Positions 47,225-59,491 of a stretch of DNA of 64,000 nucleotides are shown piece after piece. How positions within the stretch are numbered: the stretch's first letter is position 1; every line of letters begins with the position of its first letter. The translations under genes were made by a program, and so were the position numbers. The stretch lies in contig NW_006500340.1 of NCBI RefSeq assembly GCF_000471905.2, positions 1,089,203 through 1,153,202 on the forward strand, written 5' to 3'. Under the pieces are notes generated by a model. The model worked only from the letters and a program-made list of their open reading frames with translations. It did not search any database and had not been told where the DNA came from. This DNA comes from Amborella trichopoda (Eukaryota; Streptophyta; Magnoliopsida; Amborellales; Amborellaceae).

Positions 47225-50200
47225 CTATAACTCGGCCCCAGAAGCATCCCCAAACCCTTCTCTCTCACAAAGAGACACCGACCCCAGTGAATCGAAACGT
47301 CCCGAAACCCCCTCCAAAGAGGAGTAAGCAGAGCACATATCTGCCTGCCTAAAAACTGACCCAGAGCTTGACTCGAGTATTGGGTGACCTAGCCCACCTA
47401 GCCCACTAGGCTCAAGCCCACGTTGCTTCTTTACAGGCCTTTCAGCACAAGGGCTTGATCCAGGGGAGCCAGAGTCGGGAGTGGGAGGCTCATGCCTTGA
47501 AGAGAATGATTCCTCCTGTGAGAAACTCTTAGCTACCAAACACTTTGTTTTTGTGGGTTCATCTTTTAAAGGGGCCTCAGAGGTGACAGCTGGGGTTGCT
47601 GGGTCAGTTTTTGCATCAGGTTCTGGCATGTGGTCACCGGATTCTGGCACAATAGCTGGAGTTCCGGCAAGCACACCACTCAGCCTCTGTTGTTCTTCAA
47701 TTATTTTTTGGAGGTACTTGCCCTGGGCTTCGATGCGTAGCTGGAGCTGCCTCTGCACCTGATGAACAACAGCCAATATTTGAGTATTAGTTATAAAAAT
47801 AAATAATAATAATAATAATAACACAACGACAATTAGCAGTCACAATGCTCATTACACATGACAATTATGACAGTGGTGTCAGTGATTATAGTACTGGGGT
47901 GGTGGTGGTGGTTGTGGTGGAAATAGTAATAACAATAATCATCAAAGAAATGTAACTTCTTATTCTTCTTTTTTTGATGCATAATGTAACTTCTTATTCT
48001 TGAAAGACAAGCTATAGACTTTGGAAATAAGAAAATTTCACAAAAGGCAAATATAGTAAAGAAAATGAAGGAAAGCTTGAAACACATTAATCCTTCGGAT
48101 GCATATTCCCAAGAGAAATATCCACTTTCTTGTAATATATAAAATGTCATCTGATTTACATTAGGGAAGCAGGGGACCCTGTATACTGATATAAACAGAA
48201 ACAGAGAGTTGAGATCAACTCAAATCAAAAGATGACCCTCTAAACTCACCACATGATTTTTAAAAAGAACCATATTAGAAAGCCAGGTCACCCACTTAGT
48301 TTGCCTCCCCATGCATGCGCACAATTTTACTAATATGAGATTAATAGGAAACTAGAAATTCCCCTCAAAATGGGGTTTTCAGCCTCGTCCTTGTGGTTAG
48401 AGAGCACACTAGCATCTAGGGTTTCAATCCACAACTGCCCATCAATAATAAAAAACAGTAACACAGCTCAATTATCTAAGAGTGCTAGAAGAAAGCCCCG
48501 CAACCTTCGCAGAAGACAAAAAGATCAAGCCTTTCACCCGATCTTCAAAACCGAGCTTCCCTAATCAAGAAAAACTAGATACTATTCCACTGGTGTTCAT
48601 GGTTCAAATCACAGATTAGCCACTCAAAATAGAAAGGTTGCTCCCTTTATTTGTTTTTTTTTTCTTTTTCCTTAAAAAAACTTGTAGTTCGTTTTAGAAG
48701 AGTGTAGAAGCCACACCCTGTTGAAAATTGTTGACCAAACACATGGAAGATACAGCGTTATACTTCATGGAAGTTGCTACAGATGTCTCTGGATAAATCG
48801 AATAGGGAAGGCCTAGCATACACCGCTGGTATGTGGAATATAATACACAAACAGAAGCATTCACTATCCATTACCAATGATAAACATAAGATTAACAACA
48901 TTTCCCGACGATGGATGTTCATGCAGTTACAGTAAATCTCAAACATCCATCGACAGAAGAGGATGGTGGATGCTCCATGGTATACCACATGCCATATATA
49001 ACTGGTGCATGCTATACTTTCTCAATCCAAATCGCACTTAAAATGCTGCATGCAAAGGAAAAGTAACAAATATCTTGAAACAAGCATTGGTAAACTCGAT
49101 TCTTCAAAAGCAAGAATACAGTCTTTTATGTAGAAAATGAACTTGCCTCTAGTTGCTCGTGCAGTCGTTTCTGCACCTCCATCTGCATCCTCAATGCTTC
49201 AGTTATTTGCATTCCTCTGGAAACAACATAAATAGAATAAGCATCTGGTTTGATTCCTCTGCATGAAAAGTTGTAAATCTTGTATTTTATATGGAAGAAC
49301 GAACACGATTGAGGCATATAATATTTCCCTAAAAGAAAAGACGAAATATTTTTTAGTGGCTGACTTTCCATTATTTTCTAGAAAAAGCTACTGATACGGA
49401 CTATAAATTAATAACTGAATATAGAAGAGAGAGAAACACCACTTGGATGAGAGAGACAGAGGGAAACACCACTTGGATGACCATCCCAGGACACTCAAAA
49501 AAAGCATTTACTAAAATAATTAAATTTTCAGGCCCAACAAGTACATAGAAGGGTTCAATTTCTGAAAATATAACCTAATAATTTTCAGTATTTCCATTTC
49601 CATATCGTATACTGAAAGATCCAATTCCAAATAGATTTTTGTCTAGTATTTCCAATTTCATATTAAGTTTTTGCCAAAACTCTAATGTAACACCCATAAT
49701 CACATGAGTAACATATGACTTTTGATAGCTTAAAAAAAAAAAGAAAAAAAGAATCTCATCTAGATGGAGTAATTTCACATGTTCAAGTAGATAGATTGAT
49801 GAAAAGAAAACTATTAATAGGCCATCCAAAAATACAAAAGAATAAGTAAGAAAATTATGAAATATGAATAGATCATCTTAAAATCCTTCTTAGCGAACCA
49901 TGAAAAAAAGGAAACAAACTTCTAAGTCCAAAATAGAGTAGAGTGTTGTCTATCCACAAAAAACAATGGTGACATGCAGGACTCGATACTTACGATGCAG
50001 CATCTAAGTTAGACAACATGTCAGCAGATTCTTTCCTGTCAGGTTTTGTTCCTGCATGAAACAGAGAATCAACAGTAATTTATCATGCACTATCAAAAAA
50101 AATACTCAAAGTTGCAACAAATCCACCTTGAAAGAGATAAAATACATCATACACCGCTTGTGGATGCTATATGGTACACAGCTGGGGCATCCCACCTTCC

Positions 50201-52095
50201 ACTCTCACCAACAAACAGTGGATATCAACTGTGCCAGTTGCATATCCCTCACTGAGAACATTGCGAATTGCCACTGTTCATCAAAGGGAGAGGATGGAAG
50301 ATGCACCAGCTGTCTAGCAAACACCTCACACAGGCCACATACATTACATATTCAGTTAAAAATAAATATCACCCCTGGTGAAAACTAAGAAATCTAACCC
50401 ACTTACCATCAGATGACGACTCAGGAAGATATTTTGCCAGTCGATATTTCTGGATGTATATTAAAATTAGTACAAGCCAATACATGATAACTATGAAATA
50501 TAATAAAAGATGATGACAAGAAGAATGTTTTATCTTCTGCAGTTGAGAATTACCTGTAAATGACTCTTGACGTGATATATGGTTAATCCTTGCACACCCA
50601 TAACTCTTAAAACACCTTTTGGAGTAGCCCCTGTAGAAGAAAAAGATCCTCTAATAAAATAATAAAAAACCAGAATGATATAATAAGGAATGCTACTATT
50701 TGCTTTGGCAATAATTAATGTGCCTCCCATTTTTGTCACCAATGATAAAAACAACTGTCCTCAACAAGCAATGAAGAATGTAATAAAATGAATAGAGCCC
50801 CGGAACAAGAGAAAATAGAACTACAATATTAATACTATAACTTCCACCAACCAGACACATCCCTCATAATTTCTTTTGTCTTATTTGATTAGTCTTACAT
50901 TTAATACTTAAGTTTTTTTTAATGATGGTTTTTTTTAAAACTTATTCCATAATTAGTGTTCCCCCATAATATATTGTTCTATGTTAAAGTAATAATATTG
51001 CTTCCTCAAACAATTAATGTTCTGTTTTGATAGTCCAATTCTTCTAAAGCAATAAAAGAAATCAAGTACTAATGCTTCTCTTCATAATTTCCTCTGATTA
51101 GAGGCCAATACAATTAATAATGCTTCCTGATAATCTCAGAAAGCCTCAATGTCCCCTAAATATGTTCAAATTTACCTACCTGAGCCAGATATTGCAAAAT
51201 TATTGGCATATCCATTTCTAAAAATGGACTGAGATAATGTCCTTTTTTCATATCTGCCAAACTTTCTTTTGTTTCCTTGCATTGTTTTCCTAATTGTTTC
51301 AATATTTCGCAATTGTGACTGTTGTCCTTGCACATTTGGCAGTACACATGCCATTAATTAGTCTAAAACATAACTTCTCATGTAGTTAGACGTTTTCTCC
51401 ACAGGTAATCAAATTTTATTAGAATAAAATACTTGATACAAGCTTATGCCCCTAAAAAGTGCTCCAGATACAATAGGATTCGTATATAAATGATTCTAAC
51501 ACCAGTTTGTTTTGATAATCCTTGCAGTAAAACATTTTTTTTTTTTGATTGTTAACATTGTATTACTGTAAGTTGTTGTTACAAACTGTAGCCCCTGAGA
51601 AGGGGCCTAGTACAATCGACAAACAGAAAAAAACCAAAAACGAAATAGAAAGCTCCTCTCTAAAGTGGGAACCTCAAAAGGTCCCAAGCTGGTCGGGCTA
51701 CGGGATTACAACTCCCTCTTTGACCAGGGTATCCACAAGAGAGTTGCTCTCGCGCCAAATATGATTCCAAGTGACACAAAATCCTTGCAGTTAAACTTGA
51801 TTTATGCATCTCTGTTCTGGGTAAATTTCTAAATAGAGTTTTGACAACAAATTAATCCAATTTAAGAGGATAGATGGTACTCACTATCCGGTCCACCAAG
51901 CTGTGCAACAGCATCCACAAAGCGCTCATGAAGCTCATTTGTCCACCTCAGTCGCTGCCTTGAAGCCATATTTGAGTTGTTAACGGGGTTCCCTCCACTA
52001 TTTGCAGCCATCTTAGCATTATCAATTTGTGGATCACGAGATGATGGCTTGGTGGGCACCAGGGTAGTACTAGAAATGTTCTTTGGATGATACAT
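47225..52095 (-). CDS. PHL7: MYB-CC (GARP) transcription factor, PHL7-like, 330 residues
   Basis: Minus-strand coding exons: 52095-51885, 50630-50554, 50449-50407, 50051-49994, 49216-49147 and 47758-47225 (993 nt). The MYB/GARP domain (about residues 46-105) runs from RQRLRWTNELHERFVDAV through GGPDRATPKGVLRVMGVQG to the signature VKSHLQKYRLAKYL. The coiled-coil domain (about 131-176) has the MYB-CC hallmark LHEQLEVQRQLQLRIEAQG. The C-terminus is Pro/Ser-rich with PPTPDSGSPGSSP and GHPILESSSG. This matches plant PHL7-type members of the PHR1-like family, nuclear DNA-binding regulators whose relatives control phosphate-starvation genes; the targets of this one are unknown. The first Met used is the first after a good acceptor; MAANSG (residue 29) is an alternative. 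Intron 5 has a GC donor. Confidence 0.93.
48385..48460 (+). mobile_element. Possible tRNA-derived SINE in MYB-CC intron 5
   Basis: TTGTGGTTAGAGAGCACAC resembles an A box and GGGTTTCAATCCACAACTG a B box, at roughly tRNA-like spacing. An AATAATAAAAAAC stretch follows. Stem pairing of a real tRNA is not complete, so a SINE relic is more likely. Confidence 0.45.
48745..49018. mobile_element. Family D MITE in MYB-CC intron 5
   Basis: The right end in reverse complement reads GAGAAAGTATAGCATGCACC...GTGGTATACCATGG...CATCCACCATCCTC; the left side reads GCGTTATACTTCATGGAAG. The arms are diverged, but the order of blocks is that of the copies at 33130 and 44062. Confidence 0.6.
50142..50350. mobile_element. 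Family D-like MITE in MYB-CC intron 3
   Basis: CTATATGGTACACAGCTGGGGCATCC on the left and, in reverse complement, CTAGACAGCTGGTGCATCTTCC on the right form sub-terminal inverted repeats. AACAGTGGATATCAAC / AACAGTGGCAATTCGC lie inside. It sits between exons 50449-50407 and 50051-49994. Confidence 0.65.
51534..51779 (-). mobile_element. 5'-truncated L1-type LINE copy in MYB-CC intron 1
   Basis: The minus strand encodes HIWRESNSLVDTLVKEG, the end of a LINE RNase H domain, followed by a stop, a short 3' UTR and an A-tail (T-run at 51535-51545 on the plus strand). The insertion is bounded by a 17-bp direct repeat: AATCCTTGCAGTAAAAC (51517-51533) and AATCCTTGCAGTTAAAC (51780-51796), 16 of 17 matching. 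This is a typical target duplication. Confidence 0.88.
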
Positions 52096-52105
52096 TTATC
52101 ACAAA

Positions 52106-55100
52106 CTACAAAAGCAGAATATTTTGAGATTCAAGATCTCACATTATTTGAAGTTTTGAACAGATTAGGGGCTTGAAAGCCTATCATACAAGTTGTGATT
52201 AGTACAATTAGTAAGAGTACGGGAACAAAACAAGTTTCATTGTAAGTTGAGAAAATACATATAAACATAATAAGACATAAATTTTCAAGATTAAAGAATG
52301 CGTATATATAGAATTCAGACAAATAAAGCTAAACAAGGATAAGCTGAAGAAAAAGATCACCAAAAATAAGGAGAACTATGGAAGAAAGAACTCAAAAGGA
52401 GACCCAAAAAAATGAATATAGGACAAAGAACAAAAGGACTACAAGAGTAAAAATCTGGTAAGGAAAAGTAGTTGCAGGAAAGAAGGAAATGAAATGGCAT
52501 CAATAAACAAAAAAGGAGATTTACAATTTTGTATGTTTCACAGTACATTACCAATTTGTATTTCAAATTCAAGAATCATCCACCATCCAGACAGGATTAC
52601 AAAGTGAATGCAAGAATAAATCCCAGAGCCCTAGTGCAAAAGCATGAAACCAGATACCGATTAATGACACAAACTTCTGCCCAATAAGTAGGAACAAGGA
52701 AGTTCACTCTCCAGTAAAAAATTCAGAAGAACTAAGCCCCTGTGTAAGTTTATGGTGGTTGGAAAAGCGTAAGGCTGCATTTAAGAAGAGCTTAGAATGG
52801 ACTGTTTTCACCCATTTGGTTATCACATGGCAGTCAATGCAGTGGTGTTTGTTAGCACTTTTGCATTCAAGAGGATAGCGAACTTCTAAGGCAACTTTTA
52901 CAATAGGAAAGAAAAGACATTATCAGTTTTTTTTTTTTTTCTTTTCCACTGTACTATTTACAATGGGCCACTGTACTAACAGTTTCAGAGTGGGACAAAA
53001 CCCATGACAGATGAAGCACCAACCTGAACTTCATGAATTAACAACATTCAGATTTCATAAGTCATATTTGAATTGAAAAATCTGATCATTTTCTTTAAGA
53101 AAATGAAAAATTGAACCATCGCAATGATCCTACAGAGCACCACTATATGTTTCCCTGATTGCTAAGGTGAGCATTCCAATGACAAATTGCCTCAAGTTAT
53201 CAATGTCAGGAAGAGCCACTATCTATAGCCGCTTTCAATTCCACAAAATTTACTCAACCTACATCCTGAGAAGAAGACAGGGAAGGAGGGTAAGAGTAAT
53301 ACTCCCACAATTGACATAGGAAAAGGAAATCACGGTCATATTAAGGTCAAAGAAAGATCACAGCCCCAAAATAAATACTCCCGCTATTGACATAGGAAAA
53401 GGAAATCACGGCCATAATAAGGTCAAAGAAAGACCACCGCCCCATAATCCAAAAACTCTAGGGAAGAAAAATTTGGTAGGCAATCCAAAAGCATGTGAAA
53501 GGTATGATAACAAATTGTACATAAATATATACATAGTATTGGCTAATTCAGGAATGCATGCTCGTGATAGACTAGAAAAATAAAGTGCAAACTATGCACT
53601 TTCTTTCCATACATTAATTTAATGAACAATTGAGTGTTTATTCATTTAAATTTGTACCATATGCACTGATAAGAAACTTCTTTGACAACGAAATCAAGAA
53701 GAGGAGAAGAGAAAATAGAATTAAAAGTATCATTCAGCAACTCATGAAATCCATGAAAATTCACCACTTAACATCTTAGACAAATTACTATTGAATACGG
53801 TACAATGTAAGATCTCATATCTGTAGAAATGACTCGGGAATAAATATTATACAGAACAAGGAATTCAAACATTACTTTGTATGAATTAGAAACATAGTGC
53901 TCAATAAAATCATTGAAAGAGGAACCAACCACACTGTTTAGTCACCAAGCTGAAAACGACATGATCATCATCAAGGTTTAATAAAATGGTCTTTGAAACT
54001 GAGACATAGAATTGGAAGACAAAAACCTCCTTAAGAATGTATAAATAAATAAATATTATTGCAGAAAAAATAAAGGGAAAGAATAAATCGCAAAAGAGGC
54101 CTAATCTCCCACAATAAATGGAAAATACAAAGTACTAGCAAAGAGATACAAGAACATGGAAAATACAAAGTACTAGCAAATAGATGCAAGAACATTACTG
54201 AAACTTCATAAATTGGAAGAAATTCACATTTCACGAATAAAATTCCCAACCATTGATAATCTTTGCTTCAGCTCAATAACCACTAAAAAGTTAATCAACT
54301 TAAAAGTAAAAAAATTCATCTCAAGAAAAGTAGTAACTAACAAAAAGTGTATACATGACCAATCTTAAAATGGATAAAATTGTGCATAAGAAAGAGTTAA
54401 AAAAAAAAAAAAAACAGGATTAAAGCGAGATCTCGTATCCCAATAAGTGGCGAGTATAATAACACTCCAGCATTGGCATAAATAGCTTTATTTATGAATT
54501 TTTTGGTCAGCCAAAACTAAGAGGTTGAGATTATAAACAGAAATAACTATATCATATGGAGTGAAACTGTCAAAATCAATATCCAGTAGAAAAATTCAGA
54601 TTAAACTGCAGCTAAATAAGGTTCTAATTTCTAAAAAGAACCAAGAATTACAAATTCAAAGTCAAGAAAGAAGATAATCTCAGAACAAACATGCACCCAG
54701 CATATCAATTTTCACAAGGAAAAGAAAATCCCAATTGCCACAGGGAAAGCCAGTGAAATACAGTACTATAATCAAGACCAATCACATAAAAAGGAAACAA
54801 GAAGAACACGTAAACTAAAACCAGAAATTAAGCAGAAAGAAGACTCACACCTTTATCAAAATAAAGAAAGCCCTCTTATCGAGAAAAAAGGAGAAGAAAT
54901 CATGCTCCAACAAAAAAAAAAAAACTTGGACTAGAATTCAGAGAAACCCAACATAGAGAAAATGAAAAAGCAATATCTTACTCCAACTAAAAACACCCCA
55001 GAAGAAAAACACCCAAGTCAACAAAATTTCCGAGAGCAAATAGTGAGATATAGAAAATTAGAATACAGGGAATCAAAAACCCAAAATTCTTCATCAGAGA

Positions 55101-55470
55101 CAAAAGACAATCACTACACTTAGAATCAAGAGTAGTCATAGTCATATCTAAAAATCAATTTAGAATCAAAGTAGAAAATTCAAGAAAAAATAGAATTTAT
55201 TCCCAAAATAGATCGCCCATTTCCATGAAAACCCAACACGGAAAATAACCAAAACATGTCCTAGAAGAAATCAAAACAAAACCCATGGTAAATCGCACAA
55301 CCACATTCACATAAAAAAATCATATGAAACCTAAAGCTCAAACTCAGACAATAAAAATCAAAGTACAACCCAAAATGAAGCACCTTTTCAAATATTACAC
55401 AAAATTAAACACAGCGCACATCATAAAAACAAGAAATTGAGCTTCCAAAGCATAAAAAATGAATGCATAC
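52106..55470 (-). other. Probable 5'-UTR intron of the MYB-CC gene
   Basis: On the minus strand CTGCTTTTGTAG ends at 52106, ten bases before the start codon, and CATGAAG followed by GTATGCATTC gives a donor at 55470. The leader upstream (55471 to about 55720) is CT-rich and is not repeat-derived. The 3.4 kb between is A/T-skewed like an intron, with a 75-bp tandem duplication (ACTCCC at 53301 and 53376) and a 38-bp one (GGAAAATACAAAG at 54120 and 54158). No other coding exon is recognised. Confidence 0.6.
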
Positions 55471-55976
55471 CTTCATGAAATGCGAAATGAATGACACCCA
55501 ATTCACCTGATTGCGAATAAAAGGTAGGGAGAAAAACAATGAACAAAACCCAATATCTCGCCTATTAAGAAAGGTAAATTTAATCTGGAAATTGGGTTTT
55601 TCAACTGGATATTTCTTCTACGAATAGAAAGGAAAAATGAAAAAATAATGGCTCAGAATCTCAGAGAGTGTGGGGGTAATAAAGTTTTGGCAGAGAGAGG
55701 AAGACCTCTGAGTTTTTTACTGTAAGAAAGTTGAACGTGGATTTTGTACATCTTTTCTAATGACGGAAAATGCCCTCGCTTCGTAATTCACGCGAAATTT
55801 TGCCGAAATTTGTTGAAATAATGGAAATGGAACCCTCCGTAATCCAGTGATGGTTCAACAATTTTCTCAAGGGAAAAAACACATGATTTGAATTTTGTTT
55901 TATTTTATTTTTTATTTACTTAGTGAGCTTTAAAAGAGGAGAAAATTTAATTTTTACATTGCATATATTATTTTAT

Positions 55977-56346
55977 GGGTGCAGGTGGCATACGGATGCA
56001 TCCATTGCCGTGGGGTTAACGCCCACCTTCAAATTTTATCATGGTATAAAATATTATGAGGATTATTTTAAAACTTAGTTTTATATTTAATTATAAAATT
56101 TTAAATTTAAAAAATAATTAAAATCAAGTAGATCTATGAAAATCTTAAAAATAGACCAGATAATAATTATAAAATGTATAATGTACGACGCTTAAAATCT
56201 TTTTATTTTTCATGATCATACATCACGATATCCCCGATGATCAATCAAAAGCGTTTAAGAACATTGAAACTATCTTTTTTGATAGATCTTTTAGGTGCAC
56301 CCGCAGTTCTATATTATAAGGTTGCACCCTTATATAAACTTTTTCT
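55977..56346 (-). mobile_element. Family A MITE with exact 9-bp target duplication
   Basis: Runs from GGGTGCAGGTGGCATACGG to the reverse complement of AGAAAAAGTTTATATAAGGG. It has GGATGCATCC (55994-56003) at one end and AAGGTTGCACCCTT near the other. TTATTTTAT occurs exactly at 55968-55976 and at 56347-56355. The 9-bp duplication suggests mobilisation by a Mutator-like transposase. Confidence 0.85.
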
Positions 56347-56355
56347 TTATTTTAT

Positions 56356-57316
56356 AATATTTGAATGAACTTTACAAGGAGCCCTAATTCGAAGGGCACA
56401 AATGTTAGATAATATTGTAAGAGGGAGAAACACTCCACATTCAATTCAATTCAATACCCCTTAACCTTAGTAACTGTGTTGTGATTTTCATTTCTATTTA
56501 CACTAACTCATTAACACTTTTAAGAGACGATTTTTAGTAAATTTTATAAAAAATTAAAAATAAATAAATAATAAATAAAATCTTGATATATACATATAGC
56601 GGGACATAGAATAGATGCATAGGTATCAATATTTTACTTGAGTGGTTAGTAATTTGCAGTGACAATACTACATTTCACATTTGATTCTAACAACTAAGCT
56701 ACCAAAAAAAAAAGATCGATGCATAGAGTGTAAAAGAGAGTTTAGTCGTTCATCCAGGGAGTATATTATTTTGAAGAGAGCAAAAGAAAGAGATTTTGGC
56801 TAGAGAGATGCTATTTTTGGCTAAAAAGAAAGACAATTGTTCTTAGCGTTAAAGACAATTGTTCTTAGCGTTTTATCCATCATTTAAAAAAGAAAAATCG
56901 TTTCATGTGGGTCGGACCGCATATCTACAATATGTGGTCCCAAATAATAAAGCATCCATTTTAAAGATGGATTCAAGTAGGTATTCTATCTAAAAACAAT
57001 TGAAGCTAAAGGTTCAATTTTTTTTTATAAAATTATTATTTTTATTTTTCAATATTGATTTATTTTTTGGAATTCACAATTTCCATGTTTGAGATTCCAT
57101 GTCCTTAAAAATTAAGCCGAAAGATTCATTTCAAAAAAGGATTTTTAAGAGGTCACTCATTTATAGTGGGGACTCATAAAAACCTAGTCCAATTTAAAAA
57201 TCATCGAGACAACTTATAACTGGGGTACCAATCTAAGAGCCTAACTTTGCTACCGCTTTCACTCGATTCCACTTATTCTATGTTAAAAACAAATATATCA
57301 GTCGATCGCCAAAAAT
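56356..57316. mobile_element. Intergenic with MITE family E copy 2 (56900-57192)
   Basis: 56900-57192 is the reverse complement of 7233-7521 and includes CCGCATATCTACAATATGTGG and TAAAAACAATTGAAGC. The rest is AT-rich sequence with a 24-bp direct repeat near 56830-56875 (GACAATTGTTCTTAGCGTT twice). No gene is seen. Confidence 0.6.
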
Positions 57317-57635
57317 TAGGGGTGGCAATGGATCCAAACCCGATTCGGGACCCAAGAGATAGACTCGATCTAGGTCTGGGTATAGGTCCAAATATTGAAC
57401 TCGGCTAGTTGGGTTAGGGTCCAAAACTCGAACTCAAATACTATTCAGCTCCGATAATAATTTGTGGGTGTCGATATATAAAATATATTTAAATATAATT
57501 AAATACAAGCATATTTTAATTTTTGAGTCGGGCCCATGCCAGGATGCCACACACTATATTTTCGAGAATGGGTCTAGGCCCAGGTCCCATATCATATTTT
57601 TGGATCTAGTTCGGACCCAAACAATTGCCACACCT
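57317..57635. mobile_element. hAT-like element with clear target duplication
   Basis: Element ends TAGGGGTGGCAATGG and, in reverse complement, AGGTGTGGCAATTG. GCCAAAAAT lies on both sides (57308-57316 and 57636-57644). Eight or nine matching bases fit hAT insertion. It has GGGTCC-rich arms and an AT-rich centre; there is no transposase. Confidence 0.8.
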
Positions 57636-58101
57636 GCCAAAAATCAATTGATTTGGCGGGACCTTGACTCCAACCCGGACCCAAACCCGTACCAAATATC
57701 AATAGATGAGCTGAGGCACACCGAAGCGGTCGGAGGACTTTTGTAACACAACTTATAGGTTTGATAGGCGTTCATGTACTTGAGTGGTTTTGGTGCGAAA
57801 TGGATATGGAAAACAAAGCAGTCCAAATGTTAGAATTGACTGGAAAGCCCTTCAATTACGTCTTCAAAAGTGAAGCCAAAATTTATGAAAAACACCCGGG
57901 ACTTTCACTCTAATGACCAGCCTGTCTCCCATGTAGGAGACCTCTCAATTCACGACAGGGTAAGAAAACTCACACCACTGTTGGGAGCATTGTTTGCAAA
58001 AATCGCCCGAGCTAACCGTTAACCGCCTGGTTAAATCGGAACCGGCCAATCGTCGGTTCGCGTTTTAGGCGGTTAGGGTGATCAACCAGTATTTTTTAAT
58101 A

Positions 58102-58476
58102 AAAGAAGTTTATAAAAAGATACAACCTTAAAATGTAGAACTACGGATGCCCTTCAAAAATTCATCGAAAAAGGTGGTTTTAATGTTGAAAAAACTTTTG
58201 ATTGATTATCTCGACATCGAGATGTATGACTATGAAAAATAAAAAGATTTTAAGTCTCATAAATAGTGTGTTTTACAACGTATTATCTACACTGTCCATT
58301 TTCAAGATTTTCATATGTTTATAGATCTACTTGATTTTAGCCATTTTTGAAATTTAAAATTTTATAATTAGATATAAAAATAAATTTTGAGATAATCCTA
58401 ATAACATTTTACATCAAATTTTGAAGGTGCACCTTACCTCTACACCTATGGATGCATTCGTTATCCAACTGCACCC
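58102..58476 (+). mobile_element. Family A MITE
   Basis: AAAAGAAGTTTATAAAAAG on the left, and GGATGCATTCGTTATCCAACTGCACCC on the right with the palindrome partly lost. The body is nearly identical to 1-250. The preceding stretch 57646-58100 shows no recognisable gene. Confidence 0.75.
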
Positions 58477-58479
58477 TTT

Positions 58480-59090
58480 TAAAAAAAATTCAAAAAAAAT
58501 GTATATAAAATCTCAAAAATCAGGAATTTGATTTGTAATGTATTTTTAAATATTCTTTACATTATAGTAAAGATAAAAAATTCTTTTAGTCATAGTTTCC
58601 CATCTTTTTAGAAAATTTTAAAAATATTCATAGGAAAATATAAAATGGGTTAAAATCTATTTTTTTCATTAATTTTCAACTTCATTTGAATGTGTTTTTT
58701 TTTAATCATTTTTTATATGCTTTTCATATTTTAGTAGATTTTTTTTTTATTTTTTTCAATACTTTTTTGACCGCTCGGGACTTGCCTGGTTAGAGCGGTT
58801 GAATCGGTTGGTTTACCAGTTAGGCTGGTTAAACCGCTTCCAGGCCCATGTATGGTTAATCATTCCAGTTCAATTTTGGGAACACTGGTTGGGAGTATGG
58901 TTAACTGGACATGGTGCTGGAAGCGGTTATTCGGTGCTAATGGGTAAACTAACTGGCCTAATCGAGCATATCTCGGACAGTAAAAAGATGTTAAAAATAC
59001 AAAAAATAAATAGAATATATTTAAAGCATAATTAAACAAAACACATCCAAATGAAATTGGAAATTAAAGAAAATAATAGACTTTAAATAA
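58480..59090. other. Intergenic, no gene recognised
   Basis: GGTT-rich segments at 58780-58960 (GGTTGAATCGGTTGG, GGTTAAACCGCTTCC) mirror those at 58010-58095 (GCTAACCGTTAACCGCCTGG). They probably belong to one older element into which the family A copy at 58102-58476 was inserted. Confidence 0.4.
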
Positions 59091-59491
59091 GGAAAAAGTT
59101 TATATAAGGTTGCAACCTTAAAATGTAGAATTACATATGCGCCTCAAAAATCCATCGGAAAATATTGTTTTAATGTTAAAAAACCCTCTAATTGTTCATC
59201 TCGACATCGAGACGTATAAATATGAAGAAAAAAATAAAAAAAATAAAAATAAAAAAGATTTTGAGTCCCAAAAATAGTGCATCTTGCAATACATTATCTA
59301 GAATACACATTTTCATATATTTATATATTTACTTGATTTTAACCGTTTTTGGAGTTTAAAATTTTATAATTAGATATGAAATTAGATTTTAAGATAATCC
59401 TAATACTTTTTTACACCAACATTACATGATAAATTTTGGAGGTACACCTTTATTGGATTTTTTAAGGTTGCAACCTTACAGAAACCACACC
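59091..59491 (+). mobile_element. Family A MITE with identical palindromes at both ends
   Basis: GGAAAAAGTTTATA then TAAGGTTGCAACCTTA (59105-59120) on the left. On the right the same 16-bp palindrome (59463-59478), then CAGAAACCACACC. This is the best example of the family's structure. Confidence 0.85.

Noticed and set aside
47100..47327. Plus-strand 75-codon frame at the end of the MYB-CC gene
   Set aside because: Shadow of the last MYB-CC exon on the other strand.
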